From positions 16,252,337 through 16,316,336 of the forward strand of contig AP026538.1 of NCBI GenBank assembly GCA_026075535.2: a stretch of DNA of 64,000 nucleotides, written 5' to 3'. Under the pieces are notes generated by a model that was not told the DNA's origin, did no database searches, and worked only from the letters and a program-made list of their open reading frames with translations. Of this stretch, positions 1-9,978 are shown piece after piece. The translations under genes were made by a program, and so were the position numbers. This DNA comes from Tricholoma matsutake. Lineage: Eukaryota; Basidiomycota; Agaricomycetes; Agaricales; Tricholomataceae. The stretch's first letter is position 1. Every line of letters begins with the position of its first letter.

Positions 1-233
1 TATAAACATGAAAAGCAAGGGTTTATATACCTTGAGGCTGTGCATGGACCATTGGTCATGTTTGCACTCCCAAACAAAAAAAGTGGTGCCACTTGTTCAC
101 CATTCCCATGGCTGCCAAACCAACAATGCATCCATCAAAACTACCACCTGCCACCAATGCTCTGCCTCCTTCCACCACCACCGCTTTGTCAATGCCCACC
201 ACTACTCCCACATCCCCTGCAAACAAACCACAT
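1..233. other. Low-complexity flank, no gene recognised
   Basis: CCA/CAC-rich sequence with several short overlapping ORFs in both strands. None shows a domain or consistent codon pattern, and I call none of them a gene. The stretch leads directly into the first palindrome-plus-intron-like module. Confidence 0.5.
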
Positions 234-327
234 TGGGCCCAGATGACAACAATTGTCATTTGGTCCCTAGGTAATGTTTTTTAAAGTTGTTCTTTGAACT
301 AACTAATATCTTCTTTTTCTTTGTTAG
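234..327 (+). repeat. Palindrome plus intron-like module, copy 1
   Basis: A quasi-palindrome (arms beginning GGGCCCAGATGACA, 235-267) is followed within 4 bp by a splice-donor-like AG|GTAATG (271), a T-rich stretch, ACTAAC near 299 and TTGTTAG ending at 327. The same order of parts recurs at 3566-3665 and 3894-3980. Seen directly; whether it is spliced is unknown. A CCCTGCTCGCAGGG mini-hairpin follows at about 371, as similar CTGCTYGCA hairpins follow the other copies. Confidence 0.5.
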
Positions 328-452
328 ATTCTAACTATATTGTAACCATGAAATGGCGCCAAGACGGCACCCCCTGCTCGCAGGGTGATAATGGGTCCTG
401 TTCCCACTGACAACAACTGGAGATGGGTGGTGGATGATGGCGCCAATGCTGG

Positions 453-660
453 ATGACGAGGGGAGTGGACGACGACATGGCCGATGAAGACCAGACAACA
501 ACAATTGCAAGTGACAATGCCAATGCCAGCACCAGCGCCAACACCAATGCCAATGCCAACACCAGCAACAACACCAGTGACAATGCCAACACCAGCAACA
601 ACGCCATCGCCAACGCCGGAACAATGCCAACAAAGACGCAAATGCCAGACAACAAGCACA
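453..660 (+). repeat. AAC/CCA-rich low-complexity tract
   Basis: Irregular short-period repetition built on CAATGCCAACACCAGC-like units. It opens all three forward frames (Asn/Ala/Pro/Thr-rich readings), which is what a repetitive tract gives by chance. Not treated as coding. Confidence 0.6.
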
Positions 661-854
661 ATGCCTGCAGATTCCCCCTCACTCCAAATGTAGGAGTTTT
701 TTTTTCTATCTTTCTGCTTTGTGCTCGCTGACCCTATTTTCCCAGTTCTTTTTTAATTTATCATCCACATGCTCACTTGCAGGCTCCTGCCTGCAAGGGG
801 CTTTATTTTACTTTAGAATATTATTAGTATAACTATAATTATGTAGATAATGTC

Positions 855-1059
855 AGTTTAGACTGATGCAAGTCAGTCGAAGACTGGTTGTGGTCGAACC
901 GACTACAACCAGTAGTCAGGCTGAACTGGACTGCACACAACCAACTATGTGCGGTCCAGTTCAGTTTTATTTAGTTTTTGAATGTAATTGAACTGGTTAC
1001 AGTTCCAGTTCCATCCCAAAATGGAAAAAAACCAGACTGAGCCGGACCTTCAAACACTA
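855..1059 (-). mobile_element. Remnant of hAT-type MITE
   Basis: The right end reads, on the minus strand, TAGTGTTTGAAGGTCCGG, close to the termini of the intact MITEs at 8331-9178 and 16690-17473. The interior has the same 'ACTGG/CCAGT' vocabulary (repeated GACTGGTT, GGTCCAGTTCAGTT). I could not find a left terminus or a matching 8-bp duplication, so this is a truncated or diverged copy. Confidence 0.55.
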
Positions 1060-1192
1060 ATTAATATTGCCCATACTCATTGTCCATCTTGTTTGCCAAA
1101 CAGTGCATATGTGCTCACAATATATGGAGTCAATCCAATGACAACTGATTGGTATTCAGCTTCTGTGCCCTCTTCCCCTGTCAAACAAGGTC

Positions 1193-1456
1193 TTTATACT
1201 CCCCCCCCCCCAATCTGATTGGACTCCACTCAGACACTCAGACAGTCCAAGGACAGTCCTAGGACTTTGCTTGGACTTTTTTGGCTGAAAGTTCTGCCAA
1301 ACCAGATGTCCAGTCCAAGCTGAGTCCTTGGACTGTCCGAGTTGCTTATATAATTGACTAAAAAAATCTGTGGCTACCACAGGGATTGAACCCTCGTAGT
1401 CACATGATAAAGTACAATTAAGGCAACAATATAACCATTAGACTAAAGCATCATTA
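1193..1456 (-). mobile_element. tRNA-headed SINE, copy 1 (minus strand)
   Basis: On the minus strand the head carries an A-box-like TAGTCTAATGG (1435-1445) and a B-box-like GGGTTCAATCC (1382-1392), the internal promoter of RNA polymerase III genes. The body is rich in AGTCC/GGACT words (for example GTCCAAGCAAAGTCC). It ends in a run of G and AGTATAAA (1193-1211). A second copy with the same order lies at 4629-4966. The S element at 1468 landed just upstream of the head. A functional tRNA is less likely: the boxes are imperfect and the body and tail are shared between the copies. Confidence 0.65.
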
Positions 1457-1467
1457 CAGGTACATAG

Positions 1468-3343
1468 TTTTTTTTTTTTTTTTTTTTTTTTTTTGGGTCA
1501 ACAATTTATAACGCGGGGCTCGATCGCAGTCCGCGGAGCAGGATACAAACTTGGGTACTACTATAACTACGCTTCCCCTCACCCATATCCTACCCAGGTC
1601 CTCGTTTTAGCCACTTTAGGCGGGCAGTGCCACAGACGTTGGCCTCTCAGCCAGGAAAGGCAATAATCTGGAGGAGGAGACCCCCTCCTGAAGCTAGCCA
1701 TTAGATCGTCAGCTGGTGCGAAGCGGTCCCCCAGCCACATATCCAACCGAAGTCAGATCAGGCGCGGCCGTGTTAATTCACTGTAAATCCCCCCTTGCGG
1801 GAGGAATAACCGTCCGCATACTCCCAGCCAATGAGGATTGACCACCCCGGATGAACGAGGTGGACCATCACCGTGTCATGCACGAGTAACAGTAATGTGG
1901 CAGCTGGTTGTTCACCTGGTTATTCACCGGAACCGCCGTAAGCAGGGGGCCAAAGCCCCCCTCGAGCAAATGCACTGCAAGCACATGCACTCGATAGCAA
2001 TTTCCCCCCCGCAGCGGGGAGAACGTAAAGGGTAGCGACATTTGTCACCAACCCGACAGCAGCCAGCGGACTGGCGGTGATGGGTGTGGAGCAGGATGCC
2101 CCACACAAGTAGCAGCACGGCCATCTGTGATGATGACGGCGCTGTACTGGGAACGAGGGTTCCCCAGATTGGAGCTCTGCTAGAGCTGTTGGCATCGCCA
2201 CACAGGAAGCTGGAACAGCTTCCGGAGGCGTAGGATCGTTGGAACGATCGTCTCTGGTTGTCCACTTGGGCATCAGGAGCAAGTTAGTACTGGTATATGA
2301 TGCAAGTGATCAAAATACGCAGCGTGCAGTGTAAGCGAGGGCCTCCTGCCTAGCAAGAGAGTCCACGTAGTCGTCAGGGTCGGGGAGGTCCTCCCCGGCC
2401 CACAGATCTCAAACTGCCTAGGGCAGCTGCTACCTCCATTTCGTTCTGTGAGAACTGGGTGTCGTAGTCTTGGGCATCATCACCAACGATGTCACCCATA
2501 ATCAAGGTGGGGTCGTGAAGGCCCCAGCGTGTGGTTTGGTCTCTGTGCAGCCGTTTGGGCATTGAGAGTGAGTTAGCACAGGTAGATGACGATAACAGTC
2601 AAAGTACGTAGCGTAAGATCGATAACAGATGGCCCCTTATCTCAGTTCCAGGTCCACCCGGTATAGCCTCCAAACGCTCCGAGGGGGCGAACAGGCCGCG
2701 CATCCTGTTGCCTGGTGGGAGAAGATTGAACCCGGGTCATAACACCCCAGAGGAGTGAGCACCGGAGGTGAGGAGTTGGTGGTGAAATGCGGCCACCAGA
2801 GCATCGACCTAGATATCAGGGGGCACCGTCACCCGGCCCCTTTTAGCGACGGTGTATTCCAACAGGTAGTCAGTGTAGCTTGTCCCTAGTAGTAGTGACT
2901 CACATAGCATGGAGGTTGGAAGCCCCAGAGACGACCAGCAGTCCAGTAACGATGTCCCTCCCCCTGAGCCAGACCTCCCCCAACTAAACGAGTGCGTCGA
3001 CTTGGGCGAGCGTTGAAGCAGGCATCCCACACCCACTCTAAGCCCCCATAGGGACCTAGACTACTCTTTCATAGACACCACTCACCTAGCCAGGATCCTC
3101 GAAGCACAGGGGAACGAGACGAATAGCAGCCATTGTCAAAAACAATGACCGGGGCATCCCCGGGGATCGGATGGACGGATCTCTTAGCAAATCAGGGCAG
3201 GCCTGGAGACGCCGAGAGCGTTCGTGATGGTGAAATCCGATCGAAAATCGGACGTAAATTGAAGTGTCGACGTCGCGTGCAACGTTGAGCAGAGGTGTTT
3301 ACCACTATTTATGGTGGTTGTAACAAGTCGGATCCTCGGTGCG
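1468..3343 (-). mobile_element. S retroposon, gamma subfamily, complete with TSD
   Basis: Minus-strand insertion with its poly(A) as T's from 1468, flanked by the 10-bp target duplication AGGTACATAG (1458-1467 and 3344-3353). After the tail it reads (plus strand) GGGTCAACAATTTATAA, the diagnostic 3' terminus. The 5' leader ends near 3330 with the GACTTGTTACAACC motif and carries about 14 extra bases before the TSD. The internal ORF is deleted and rearranged (see 1920-2565). This is the one S copy in older flanking DNA with a clean duplication. The duplication and tail show target-primed reverse transcription; the LINE as donor of enzymes is inferred. Confidence 0.85.
1920..2565 (-). pseudogene. 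Broken S-element ORF (gamma type)
   Basis: Two reading-frame pieces. 2374-2562 starts MPKRLHRDQTT and contains DDAQDYDTQF, like the N-terminus of the alpha ORF (MPKW..., DDVQDYDT). 1920-2282 begins with a second MPK.TTRDD start and runs into ELQSGEPSFPVQ, matching the alpha C-terminus (EPQSGEPLSPA). The central part, with IPELVEDE and AWELFTTTWRLSE, is missing. So this subfamily has an internal deletion together with a duplicated start segment. No function can be assigned. Confidence 0.6.
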
Positions 3344-3565
3344 AGGTACATAGTTTTATCTCTCTATGTACTGCCCCAGCTGTGATGACAAATCAACACA
3401 GCTGCATCACCAACGATGATGCCAGCTCATCATCAATCATCACCAACCACCACTACCACCACCACCACCACCACTCAACGATGCTGCCTCCCTCCCATGT
3501 CCCGCTGCCACCACTGCCCCCTGAACACCCCACAGCCATGGGTCCCATGCCAGCACATGATGAAA

Positions 3566-3665
3566 TGGGCCCAAATGACTCAATCATCGTTTGGGCCCCA
3601 GGTGAGTTTTTTTTTTTCTTTTCTCATGTTTTCTTTAAGCTAACACATTTTTTCATTAATTATAG
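3566..3665 (+). repeat. Palindrome plus intron-like module, copy 2
   Basis: Quasi-palindrome 3566-3600 (TGGGCCCAAATGA ... TTTGGGCCCCA), then CAG|GTGAGT with the donor at 3602, poly(T), branch-like GCTAAC at 3649-3654 and TATAG at 3661-3665. The order of parts and spacing equal copies 1 and 3, although the palindrome sequences differ. Confidence 0.55.
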
Positions 3666-3893
3666 GTTATATCTATACTGTAGCAGCACAATGACCCCCA
3701 AACCACCAGACGAGGAACAACGACAAGACCACAACCCAGCACCCACCCCCACCAGTGTGAGCAACTGCTCGCATGGGGAGAGCGGCTGCTAACGGTGATG
3801 ACAATGGCAGGGAACAATGACACCACCTGCCCCAGCCCTACAAGCCACTGCTTGTAAGGTGGACAATGGATGGAACAATGACAATTAGGGGAT

Positions 3894-3980
3894 ACCCAAG
3901 AGACGTCAACGTCTCTTGGGTCCTAGGTAAGTTTTTTTGTTTTCTCATTTCATTTTTTGATGCTAACTAACTTCTTATAG
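3894..3980 (+). repeat. Palindrome plus intron-like module, copy 3
   Basis: Hairpin with 12-bp perfect arms and a 4-base loop at 3894-3921 (ACCCAAGAGACG, TCAA, complement). AG|GTAAGT follows with its donor at 3927, then T-rich sequence, TGCTAAC at 3961-3967 and TATAG at 3976-3980. A 54-bp intron-like stretch of the size usual for fungi. Confidence 0.55.
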
Positions 3981-4061
3981 GTACAAACTACTACTGGCAA
4001 TGACGATGACAACACCTCCACTGCTGCTGCGAGCCCCTGCTTGCAGGGTAGAAGGTGAGGG

Positions 4062-4293
4062 GGAAGAGACAAGGGGGAAGAGAGATGAGAGGGAAGGGAG
4101 ACAAGAGGGAAGGGAGACAAGGGGGAAGGGAGACAAGGGGGAAGGGAGACAAGAGGGAAGGGAGACAAGGGGGAAGGGAGACAAGAGGGAAGGGAGACAA
4201 GGGGGAAGGGAGACAAGAGAGAAGGGAGACAAGAGGGAAGGGAGACAAGGGGGAAGGGAGACAAGAGAGAAGGGAGACAAGGGGGAAGGGAGA
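4062..4293 (+). repeat. 16-bp purine minisatellite
   Basis: About 14 head-to-tail units of GGGAGACAAGRGGGAA with small variants (GAGAGAA, TGAGAGG). The period is 16 and free of stops, so all three frames on each strand stay open for about 100 codons. The ORFs here are therefore artefacts of the repeat. The strand purine asymmetry is complete. Confidence 0.9.
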
Positions 4294-4406
4294 TGATGAT
4301 GATGACACCCACCCCATGCCTACAAGCATCTGCTCATGGGATGGTTCAGGGGGGAGAAGAATGGGGACAGGAGAGCAAGATGGCCAGGGGACAACCCGGG
4401 GAGAGA

Positions 4407-4556
4407 TGAACACCACCACAATCAACTGCTTGTGGTGGGTGTTCTTAATTTATTCTTATAATTGATAGCTATGGCCCCCTCCCCTCAAGCTTGCAAGGGG
4501 AGGGCCTAGTATTATTATACAGATTAATTACCCCTCGCACAGATGTGAGGGGGTCA
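4407..4556. repeat. Cluster of three hairpins
   Basis: 4407-4443 pairs GAACACCACCACAA with TTGTGGTGGGTGTTC. About 4478-4502 pairs CTCCCCT with AAGGGGAG around GCTTGC. About 4531-4555 pairs ACCCCTCGCAC with GTGAGGGGGT. They end the hairpin-rich 4.5 kb at the left of the window. Confidence 0.6.
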
Positions 4557-4628
4557 ATTTAATAATCTATTCATGATATATATAAAAATTAGATTTCAGT
4601 AATAAATAGATATAATGTGTGTAACTTT

Positions 4629-4966
4629 AGATGACTACTTGGCTTAAGTGGTAGAGTGTGCATGTTTTGTCATCATGTGATTGCTAGTCCAGAAGGCTGT
4701 TGGTTCAATTCCTGCTGTGCACATATCATTTTGTGAGACTTATAAGACTTTCTCTAAGACTGGAACTTGGACTTTACTTGGACAGTACTTTAAAGGTGTA
4801 AATAAATGCACAATTGATGTTGTCCAAGCAAAGTCCAAGCAAGTCCTCGGACAGTCCGAGCAGAGTCTGAGCAGAGTCCAAGTGTCTGAGTGAAGTCCAA
4901 GGACAGTCCAATTGTCTGAGTGTGTCCGAGCGGAGTCCGCTTGGACTCGGGGGGGGGAGTGTAAAA
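4629..4966 (+). mobile_element. tRNA-headed SINE, copy 2 (plus strand)
   Basis: A-box TGGCTTAAGTGG (4640-4651) and B-box GGTTCAATTCC (4702-4712) with CATGTGA between them, as in copy 1. The body is a string of AGTCC/GTCCGAG words (4825-4945). The end is a G-run followed by AGTGTAAAA. The head-to-tail order equals copy 1 in the opposite orientation. A G-run tail instead of poly(A) is unusual. Possible short duplication GTGTAA at both sides, not certain. Confidence 0.65.
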
Positions 4967-5046
4967 TTCTGTGTCAAACCAGCAAGAGTCCTGAAAACTG
5001 TGTTGTCTCAACTCATCATCTGGCCCAGAATCCTGTAGTAGCTTGA

Positions 5047-5970
5047 AATTATTTGATGATCCAAGTATGCATAATTACTTCACACAAGGATATCATTTAC
5101 TGACACTCCAACCACACCTACAATGGGAGGTCAAGGAAGGGGTGCCCAGGATTTTTGTTTATGGATGCAGACTTTCACAAGTTATCTATCTTCATGGAAA
5201 GTGTATAAAGCATCACCATGCAAAGTTCCCATGGGATCAGTTGTTTCTTGTCAGCTACATCCTATCCACATATTCTAGAAATTCAGGAATGGTATTGTTG
5301 TTGAATATAAGCCCCATGACCTCTCTGCTAAATGGATTTCAGAATCATGCCAGCATGGTTCCTACACTCCTCATAGTGTTTCTCTGGAAGCAATCTGGGA
5401 CAACTTCAGGTGGCTTCCAAATATCTCAGAGAAGAATTTGAGTTTGGTGAATTTACAAGTGTTCATAGCATTCTGGAGGAGTTGCTTGAAACTGGCCAAC
5501 ATGTCACCTTGTCCATCTGACAATGTTCAAGCTGTGGACATTCTACAGGAAGGGAAATGAACACTACATCTTCTCTTATTTACACATTTGTACCACTGGG
5601 TATGCACTTACAGACACATATAGATCACCAAGAGCAGCTGCTAGCTTCAACTTGCCCAATATGTGGCCAGACACAAGTTAGAATGACTACATTTCAGAGC
5701 CACCCACCTTTGATTGCATTTTACTGGGGAGGTGGATCCCCCCTTCTCAATACAAGCTTCCAGATAAACCACAATGGCATTGCAAAAGAGTACCTTCTTA
5801 GAGATGTAATCTACTATGCAAATCAGCACTTTACTGCCCACTTTCTCAACTCAGTGGGCACCAGCTGGCATCATGATGGAATGGCCAGGAGCAGAGCCCT
5901 AATTCCACAAAGACCAAGCCAGGGCCAGCTGGCAACTGCAATACTGGCTGTGTACACTCTATGTGGTTAG
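5047..5970 (+). pseudogene. Ubiquitin-protease-like C-terminal fragment, decayed
   Basis: The clearest piece is 5557-5970. It has a zinc-binding-like CPICGQTQ, then PPLIAFYWGG and the block YLLRDVIYYANQHFTAHFL followed by SWHHDGM. This resembles the C-terminal half of the ubiquitin-specific-protease fold, where the H of HFTA would be the catalytic His (family knowledge, moderate certainty). Upstream pieces lie in other frames, for example SLEAIWDNFRWLPNISEKNL near 5384-5443, so at least two frameshifts or missed introns are needed. The N-terminal Cys box is not seen. Such genes are common near DNA transposons in agaricomycetes; that link is inference. Confidence 0.4.
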
Positions 5971-5973
5971 AAC

Positions 5974-6330
5974 CCCCTCAGAGAACTTGGAATTGCTGTA
6001 TGAAGCAGTGGCCCACTAGCACAAGTGGGGTAGGGTTGCTGAGTATAGAAACTATCAAATACAAATAAAGATGTAATCATGGCACATGAAATAAATAATA
6101 CAGTGGAGAACAGACATTGTAAACATCAGAATATGCCACAGATTGGGTGAATGTATGGATCAGGTGAATATATGGATCAGATGGATATGCAGATTGGCCA
6201 GTAGACACCTGGGAGAGTAACAATATAGCCCAAATGCATAGAGAGAAGCTTGGAGGAGCAGGGATTATATATGCATAACAGCAATATGGAATGCTGGGGT
6301 GGTAACAATGGACCAGGTGGGAATACAAAA
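5974..6330. other. AT-rich spacer, no gene seen
   Basis: Contains loosely repeated GATCAGGTGAATATATGGAT-type words around 6150-6195. ORFs are short and lack recognisable motifs. Confidence 0.4.
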
Positions 6331-6332
6331 CT

Positions 6333-6675
6333 AGTGGCTCAGCTGAGGTTTTTCAATAAAATGGCTATAGTATACAAGATAAATTTCCTAAATTCACTAG
6401 CATATGGATGGGCCCATAAGCCGAGGGGTCTTCTGCCAACATTATCTGATCAGATCCCCCATTCCTGACTTATTTACTGAGCTTTGATTTCAAGCTGAGC
6501 CATCAAAAATTTTGTTTATCAAATAGCTCAGGGACAATTAATCAGTTCAACTAATGTTGGCAGACAACCCCTTGGCTTATGGGCCCATCCATATGATCAA
6601 ATATCCTGGTGAATTCAGGAAATTTATCTGGAATGCTATAGCTATTTTATTGAAAAACCTCAGCTGAGCCAGTGG
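6333..6675. mobile_element. Foldback (large inverted-repeat) element
   Basis: 6333-6445 and 6548-6672 are inverted copies of about 115-125 bp, differing at scattered positions and small indels. The left arm starts GGCTCAGCTGAGGTTTTTCA and the right arm ends with its complement. The arms enclose about 100 bp of AT-rich loop. Flanks show an imperfect repeat (ACTAGTGGC / GCCAGTGGC). The shape fits a foldback transposon or MITE. No transposase ORF is inside. The sequence is unrelated to the TAGTG MITEs. Confidence 0.65.
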
Positions 6676-6769
6676 CAACACTATACAGAACTGGAAAAAT
6701 GGATCTGGTGGGTATGTAGGGATAGCATATGTATGGGTTAAGAGAAGATATCAAATGATTGAGTAGAAC

Positions 6770-6960
6770 ATGGGAATGAGAAGGATTACAGCAGACCTGA
6801 CAGCTGGCTTATGGAATGGGAGGGGATACCACATGGATGGGAATATAGAACAGATCAGAATACAGAGCAGATTGGAATATGTAACAGATGGGAATATGGA
6901 ACAGATTATTTGGGTGACATGCAGAATGAGTAATGATACATACAGCATGTAACATCCATG
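6770..6960 (+). repeat. Degenerate short tandem repeats
   Basis: Several imperfect copies of GGAATATRGAACAGAT-type units, with related words continuing to about 7110. No ORF here is credible as a gene. Confidence 0.45.
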
Positions 6961-7199
6961 TTAAATGAATAGAATATTGGAACAGAAAGGATTACAGCAC
7001 AACATTAAGGGATAGCTTACAGATTGGATGGGAATATGGGACATGATTTAGCCGATGGAATAAATATGATTGATACAAGCCAATAGAATTGTGGAATGGA
7101 ATCAGAACAGAGAGGGCTATGAGACTTCTTGTACATATAATGGACAAAAGGAGCACATGCTTGTTACAATATACAAAACTATTCTAATGTGTCAGTCCA

Positions 7200-7730
7200 C
7201 TGAATGACCATCAGCCTCAAATTTCTGCAGGCAATCCTTCATTATATCAATGCTAGTACCAATGAGCATCTGAGCTTGCAGCACCTGTGACAGGAGTCTA
7301 GTCTTTCATTGCTGTTGCTGCAAAGGACCACCATCCCATCTTCTAACTTCAGCATTCTGCACCTCTGAAAGCAGCCCCTCATATTTTGCCTTCCATCCAT
7401 CCAGCACCACCTTAGCCTTCTTGTCTGTGTCCATTGAATCTTCTGTATTGTCAGCTCAAAAGCTGCTTTGAATCTTTCCCTTGGTTTCAGGGACATTAGG
7501 AGTAATCAACCTCCATCTCCCTCTCACTTGGGTCAACCATCTGAACCACTTCCATCTGACCCAATACATCCTCACCAACCTCCCCTTCATCATCTTCTCC
7601 ATTGTCAGTTGATGGTGATACCTGTACACTGAGAGGCCATTTTGGAGATTCAAGTATTGGTGCTGGCAGGGTCAGTAGTGATGACAGTGGGGACTCATCA
7701 GAAAGAGCAGAACATGCACAGACCTTGTGT
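7200..7730 (-). pseudogene. Unrecognised decayed gene
   Basis: Minus-strand pieces in at least two frames. A Lys/Asp-rich segment (SMDTDKKAKVVLDGWKAKY, near 7390-7450) is followed by LLSEVQNAEVRRWDGG. Upstream is an acidic segment with DNGEDDEGEVGEDVLGQMEV (about 7550-7610). The composition looks protein-like (charged, possibly coiled coil) but stops interrupt every frame. I recognise no family. Confidence 0.3.
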
Positions 7731-8330
7731 CATCCATTGGTACACAAGTAGGTAGATGAGAGGATGAAGCATGAATGTGTGGTGGTATGGCAGGAAGAGC
7801 AGGAGCAATGAGAGGAGTACCACCACTTGACGATTTGGATGATGCTGCAGAAGGGAGGAACAGTGGCTCATTTGTCTTATGAGCCAGCAGACACTTCAAT
7901 CCCAATGGCATACTATGATTGATTCACATGTGCATAGGTGTGTCTTCAACAAGAGGACTTTTGAAATGAATGCAACCCTCCAAGTCAACATCCTCATTGG
8001 TCCATCTTGCTTGATAGCAAATGGTGATTGCAGAGGTGTGTCAACAGGTGGGGGTAGCTCAGTGCTGTGTGGTGCATAGAATTGTGGAGGTGTGATTGCC
8101 TAGTGCATGCAGCAAGATGGCAAACCAGTGGGATGAGTGGAGAGAGTCAGTGTGGGCAGTCATTCATTCTGTACTTCTTCCACCTGTCTCATTTGTTGCC
8201 GATCTGGCAAAGGTATAATAAAAAAAAATTCTTAAAGTTCCACCTGATGGATGTCCAACATTACTAGGCATACCTAAAACTTGATGAAGACTCAGCTACA
8301 CTGACTGGCAATGGAATCAACTTGCAGCTG
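7731..8330. other. Spacer before the MITE; no clear gene
   Basis: Only ORFs of about 66-79 codons without motifs. The segment 8067-8330 and the one after the MITE (9187-9352) may be two halves of one old coding stretch, because the MITE lies exactly between them. Neither half is recognisable. Confidence 0.3.
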
Positions 8331-9178
8331 TAGTGTTTAAGGGTCCAGTTCAGTTCAGTTTTTTGACCCAAAAATGGAAAGACCACAACATAAACTGGTC
8401 CAGGACTGACCCAGGTACTGCTAGAACTGAACTGGACCACCTAGGACCGGTCCTTTCTGGTTAAAAGACCAAAAAAGACCAGTTAAGACTGGTTCATGGT
8501 TCAGACCGATGTTTTGTTGTGAAATTTGTCATACTAATATAACCCATATGTATCTTAGCAGATATTACCCAGACCATATAACCATTGTATAGATGGATAG
8601 ACATTGTAATTCCCCATCATTCCTTATAACTTTTAAGACATTTCATTAAGATTTGACTTGGCTATGATCAATATAAAAATACATCTACTGAATGACTCAT
8701 GCTGAACACCAAGAAATGTAATGTGATGACCATAAATTATGTGATGCATAGCATGCATTGACAAATGGTGGGAGTATTATCATACATGTTAGTCCCATGT
8801 TCATTAATAGAATCAAGCAAATGATCAACATATGAGTAAGATGAAATGAAAATCAATCTGATACAACAAAATACTCATATGAAAATAGAGATTTGATTAT
8901 ATCTTGCTCAATTCTTAACTGTTTTTTATGAACCAGAGGTCAAATTCACCGGATTTCATGTGGAAACATGGCCCAATATATGTTCACATGATAAAACTGG
9001 TCCTAACCAGTTTAGACCAGTTTTCTTCAGTTTTACAACATTTTTCAAAATGGAAAGACTGCTAACTGGACTGCAAAAGACCAGTCCATAAAAAAACCAC
9101 TGGTCCAGTCTTTTCTGGTCCAATTCAGTCCAATTTCAGTCTTTTTTTCGGTCCTATGGACTGGACCCTTCAACACTA
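8331..9178. mobile_element. hAT-type MITE, complete, 8-bp TSD
   Basis: 848 bp. Left terminus TAGTGTTTAAGGGTCCAGTT; right terminus is the complement of TAGTGTTGAAGGGTCCAGTC. Flanks are the perfect 8-bp duplication TGCAGCTG (8323-8330 and 9179-9186). The 8-bp TSD and a YARNG start (TAGTG) are hallmarks of the hAT superfamily. No coding capacity. Subterminal regions are packed with GACTGG/CCAGTC words, typical of transposase-binding repeats. The middle matches, inverted, the middle of the MITE at 16690-17473. Confidence 0.85.
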
Positions 9179-9186
9179 TGCAGCTG

Positions 9187-9577
9187 GGAATGTTGTACTT
9201 TCAAATGTCTGGAGGGCTGGTACTCTCATGGTGGATGCTGAATTTCTGATTCATCTGGCCTCATTGCCTTTGGATCCAGGAGATCATGCATATTTGCCTA
9301 GTTGTACATATGTCTATCCTCCTAATCACAAATTGAATGATCAGCTTGATTAAAAATACTGTTGTCCAGCCTCTTGGGACCCAATCTTCTGGCAGAATGA
9401 ATAGAGGGATATTATTGCAGACAGCAAACCAATAAGTCAGCCTATCCATGTACTGCAAAAGTTGTTATTTATAATTGTTTGGACACCAGAGATCTGTCCT
9501 GTTCAATTGGTTCATTATCATCCACATATTGGCCAGTTTCTTCAAAATCCACAGCCCTAGCTCTTTGAAAAATCAAA
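9187..9577. other. Short unassigned stretch after the MITE
   Basis: A 56-codon open stretch (up to 9353, DPGDHAYLPSCTYVYPPNHK) could be the distal half of a gene cut by the MITE. The rest has no readable ORF. Confidence 0.25.
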
Positions 9578-9973
9578 ATGGCATCATACACTGAAGGTGG
9601 AGCTGAGAATATCATTGAAATGCTGCTTGCAAGAGTGGACTCTGGGTATTCAGCTCATGTTAGTGCAGCACTCCTTGGCCATGATCCAGAGCTCAAACAG
9701 CTGCTGTCACATCTACCAGGATCCCCAATCCCAAGCCATCCTACCTCTCTTGTAATCCCAACCAACATTCAGGCATCCAATACTCTCATTGGGCAGAAGG
9801 TTGGAGTATGGATCGACATGTACAAGGCTGAACTGGCAATTCAGCAATTACTTTCTGGTGCTCAGTCAAGCTGTGGACAGCTCAATGACTTCATTGTAAG
9901 TACCTCAAGGTCATTCACTTCTTTCAAGATGTTCACCTCATTAAAGTTGCATCAGGAAAAAAACAGCACATGA
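9578..9973 (+). CDS. Hypothetical 131-aa ORF
   Basis: Starts ATG GCA TCA at 9578 and runs MASYTEGGAENIIEMLLARV with later IPTNIQASNTLIGQKVG. It ends at 9973. A GTAAGT at about 9896, after LNDFI, could be a splice donor, so the last 20-25 residues may be intron readthrough. Codon pattern and composition look plausible for a protein. No domain, signal peptide or membrane segment is visible. No close neighbour explains it. It may be the 5' exon of a longer gene whose remainder is lost. Confidence 0.35.
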   Translation: MASYTEGGAENIIEMLLARVDSGYSAHVSAALLGHDPELKQLLSHLPGSPIPSHPTSLVIPTNIQASNTLIGQKVGVWIDMYKAELAIQQLLSGAQSSCGQLNDFIVSTSRSFTSFKMFTSLKLHQEKNST

Positions 9974-9978
9974 CATTG

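Noticed and set aside
3950..4465. ORFs of 98-144 codons in all frames across the purine minisatellite
   Set aside because: A stop-free 16-bp repeat opens every frame; the readings are repeats of the same few residues and not genes.
4632..4720. Functional tRNA gene
   Set aside because: A- and B-boxes are present but no clean acceptor stem forms, and the sequence continues into a body shared with a second copy; a SINE head is the better call.
8331..9178. Tc1/mariner-type MITE with TA target duplication
   Set aside because: The TA at both ends is explained as the element terminus TAGTG; a perfect 8-bp duplication lies outside it, which fits hAT.
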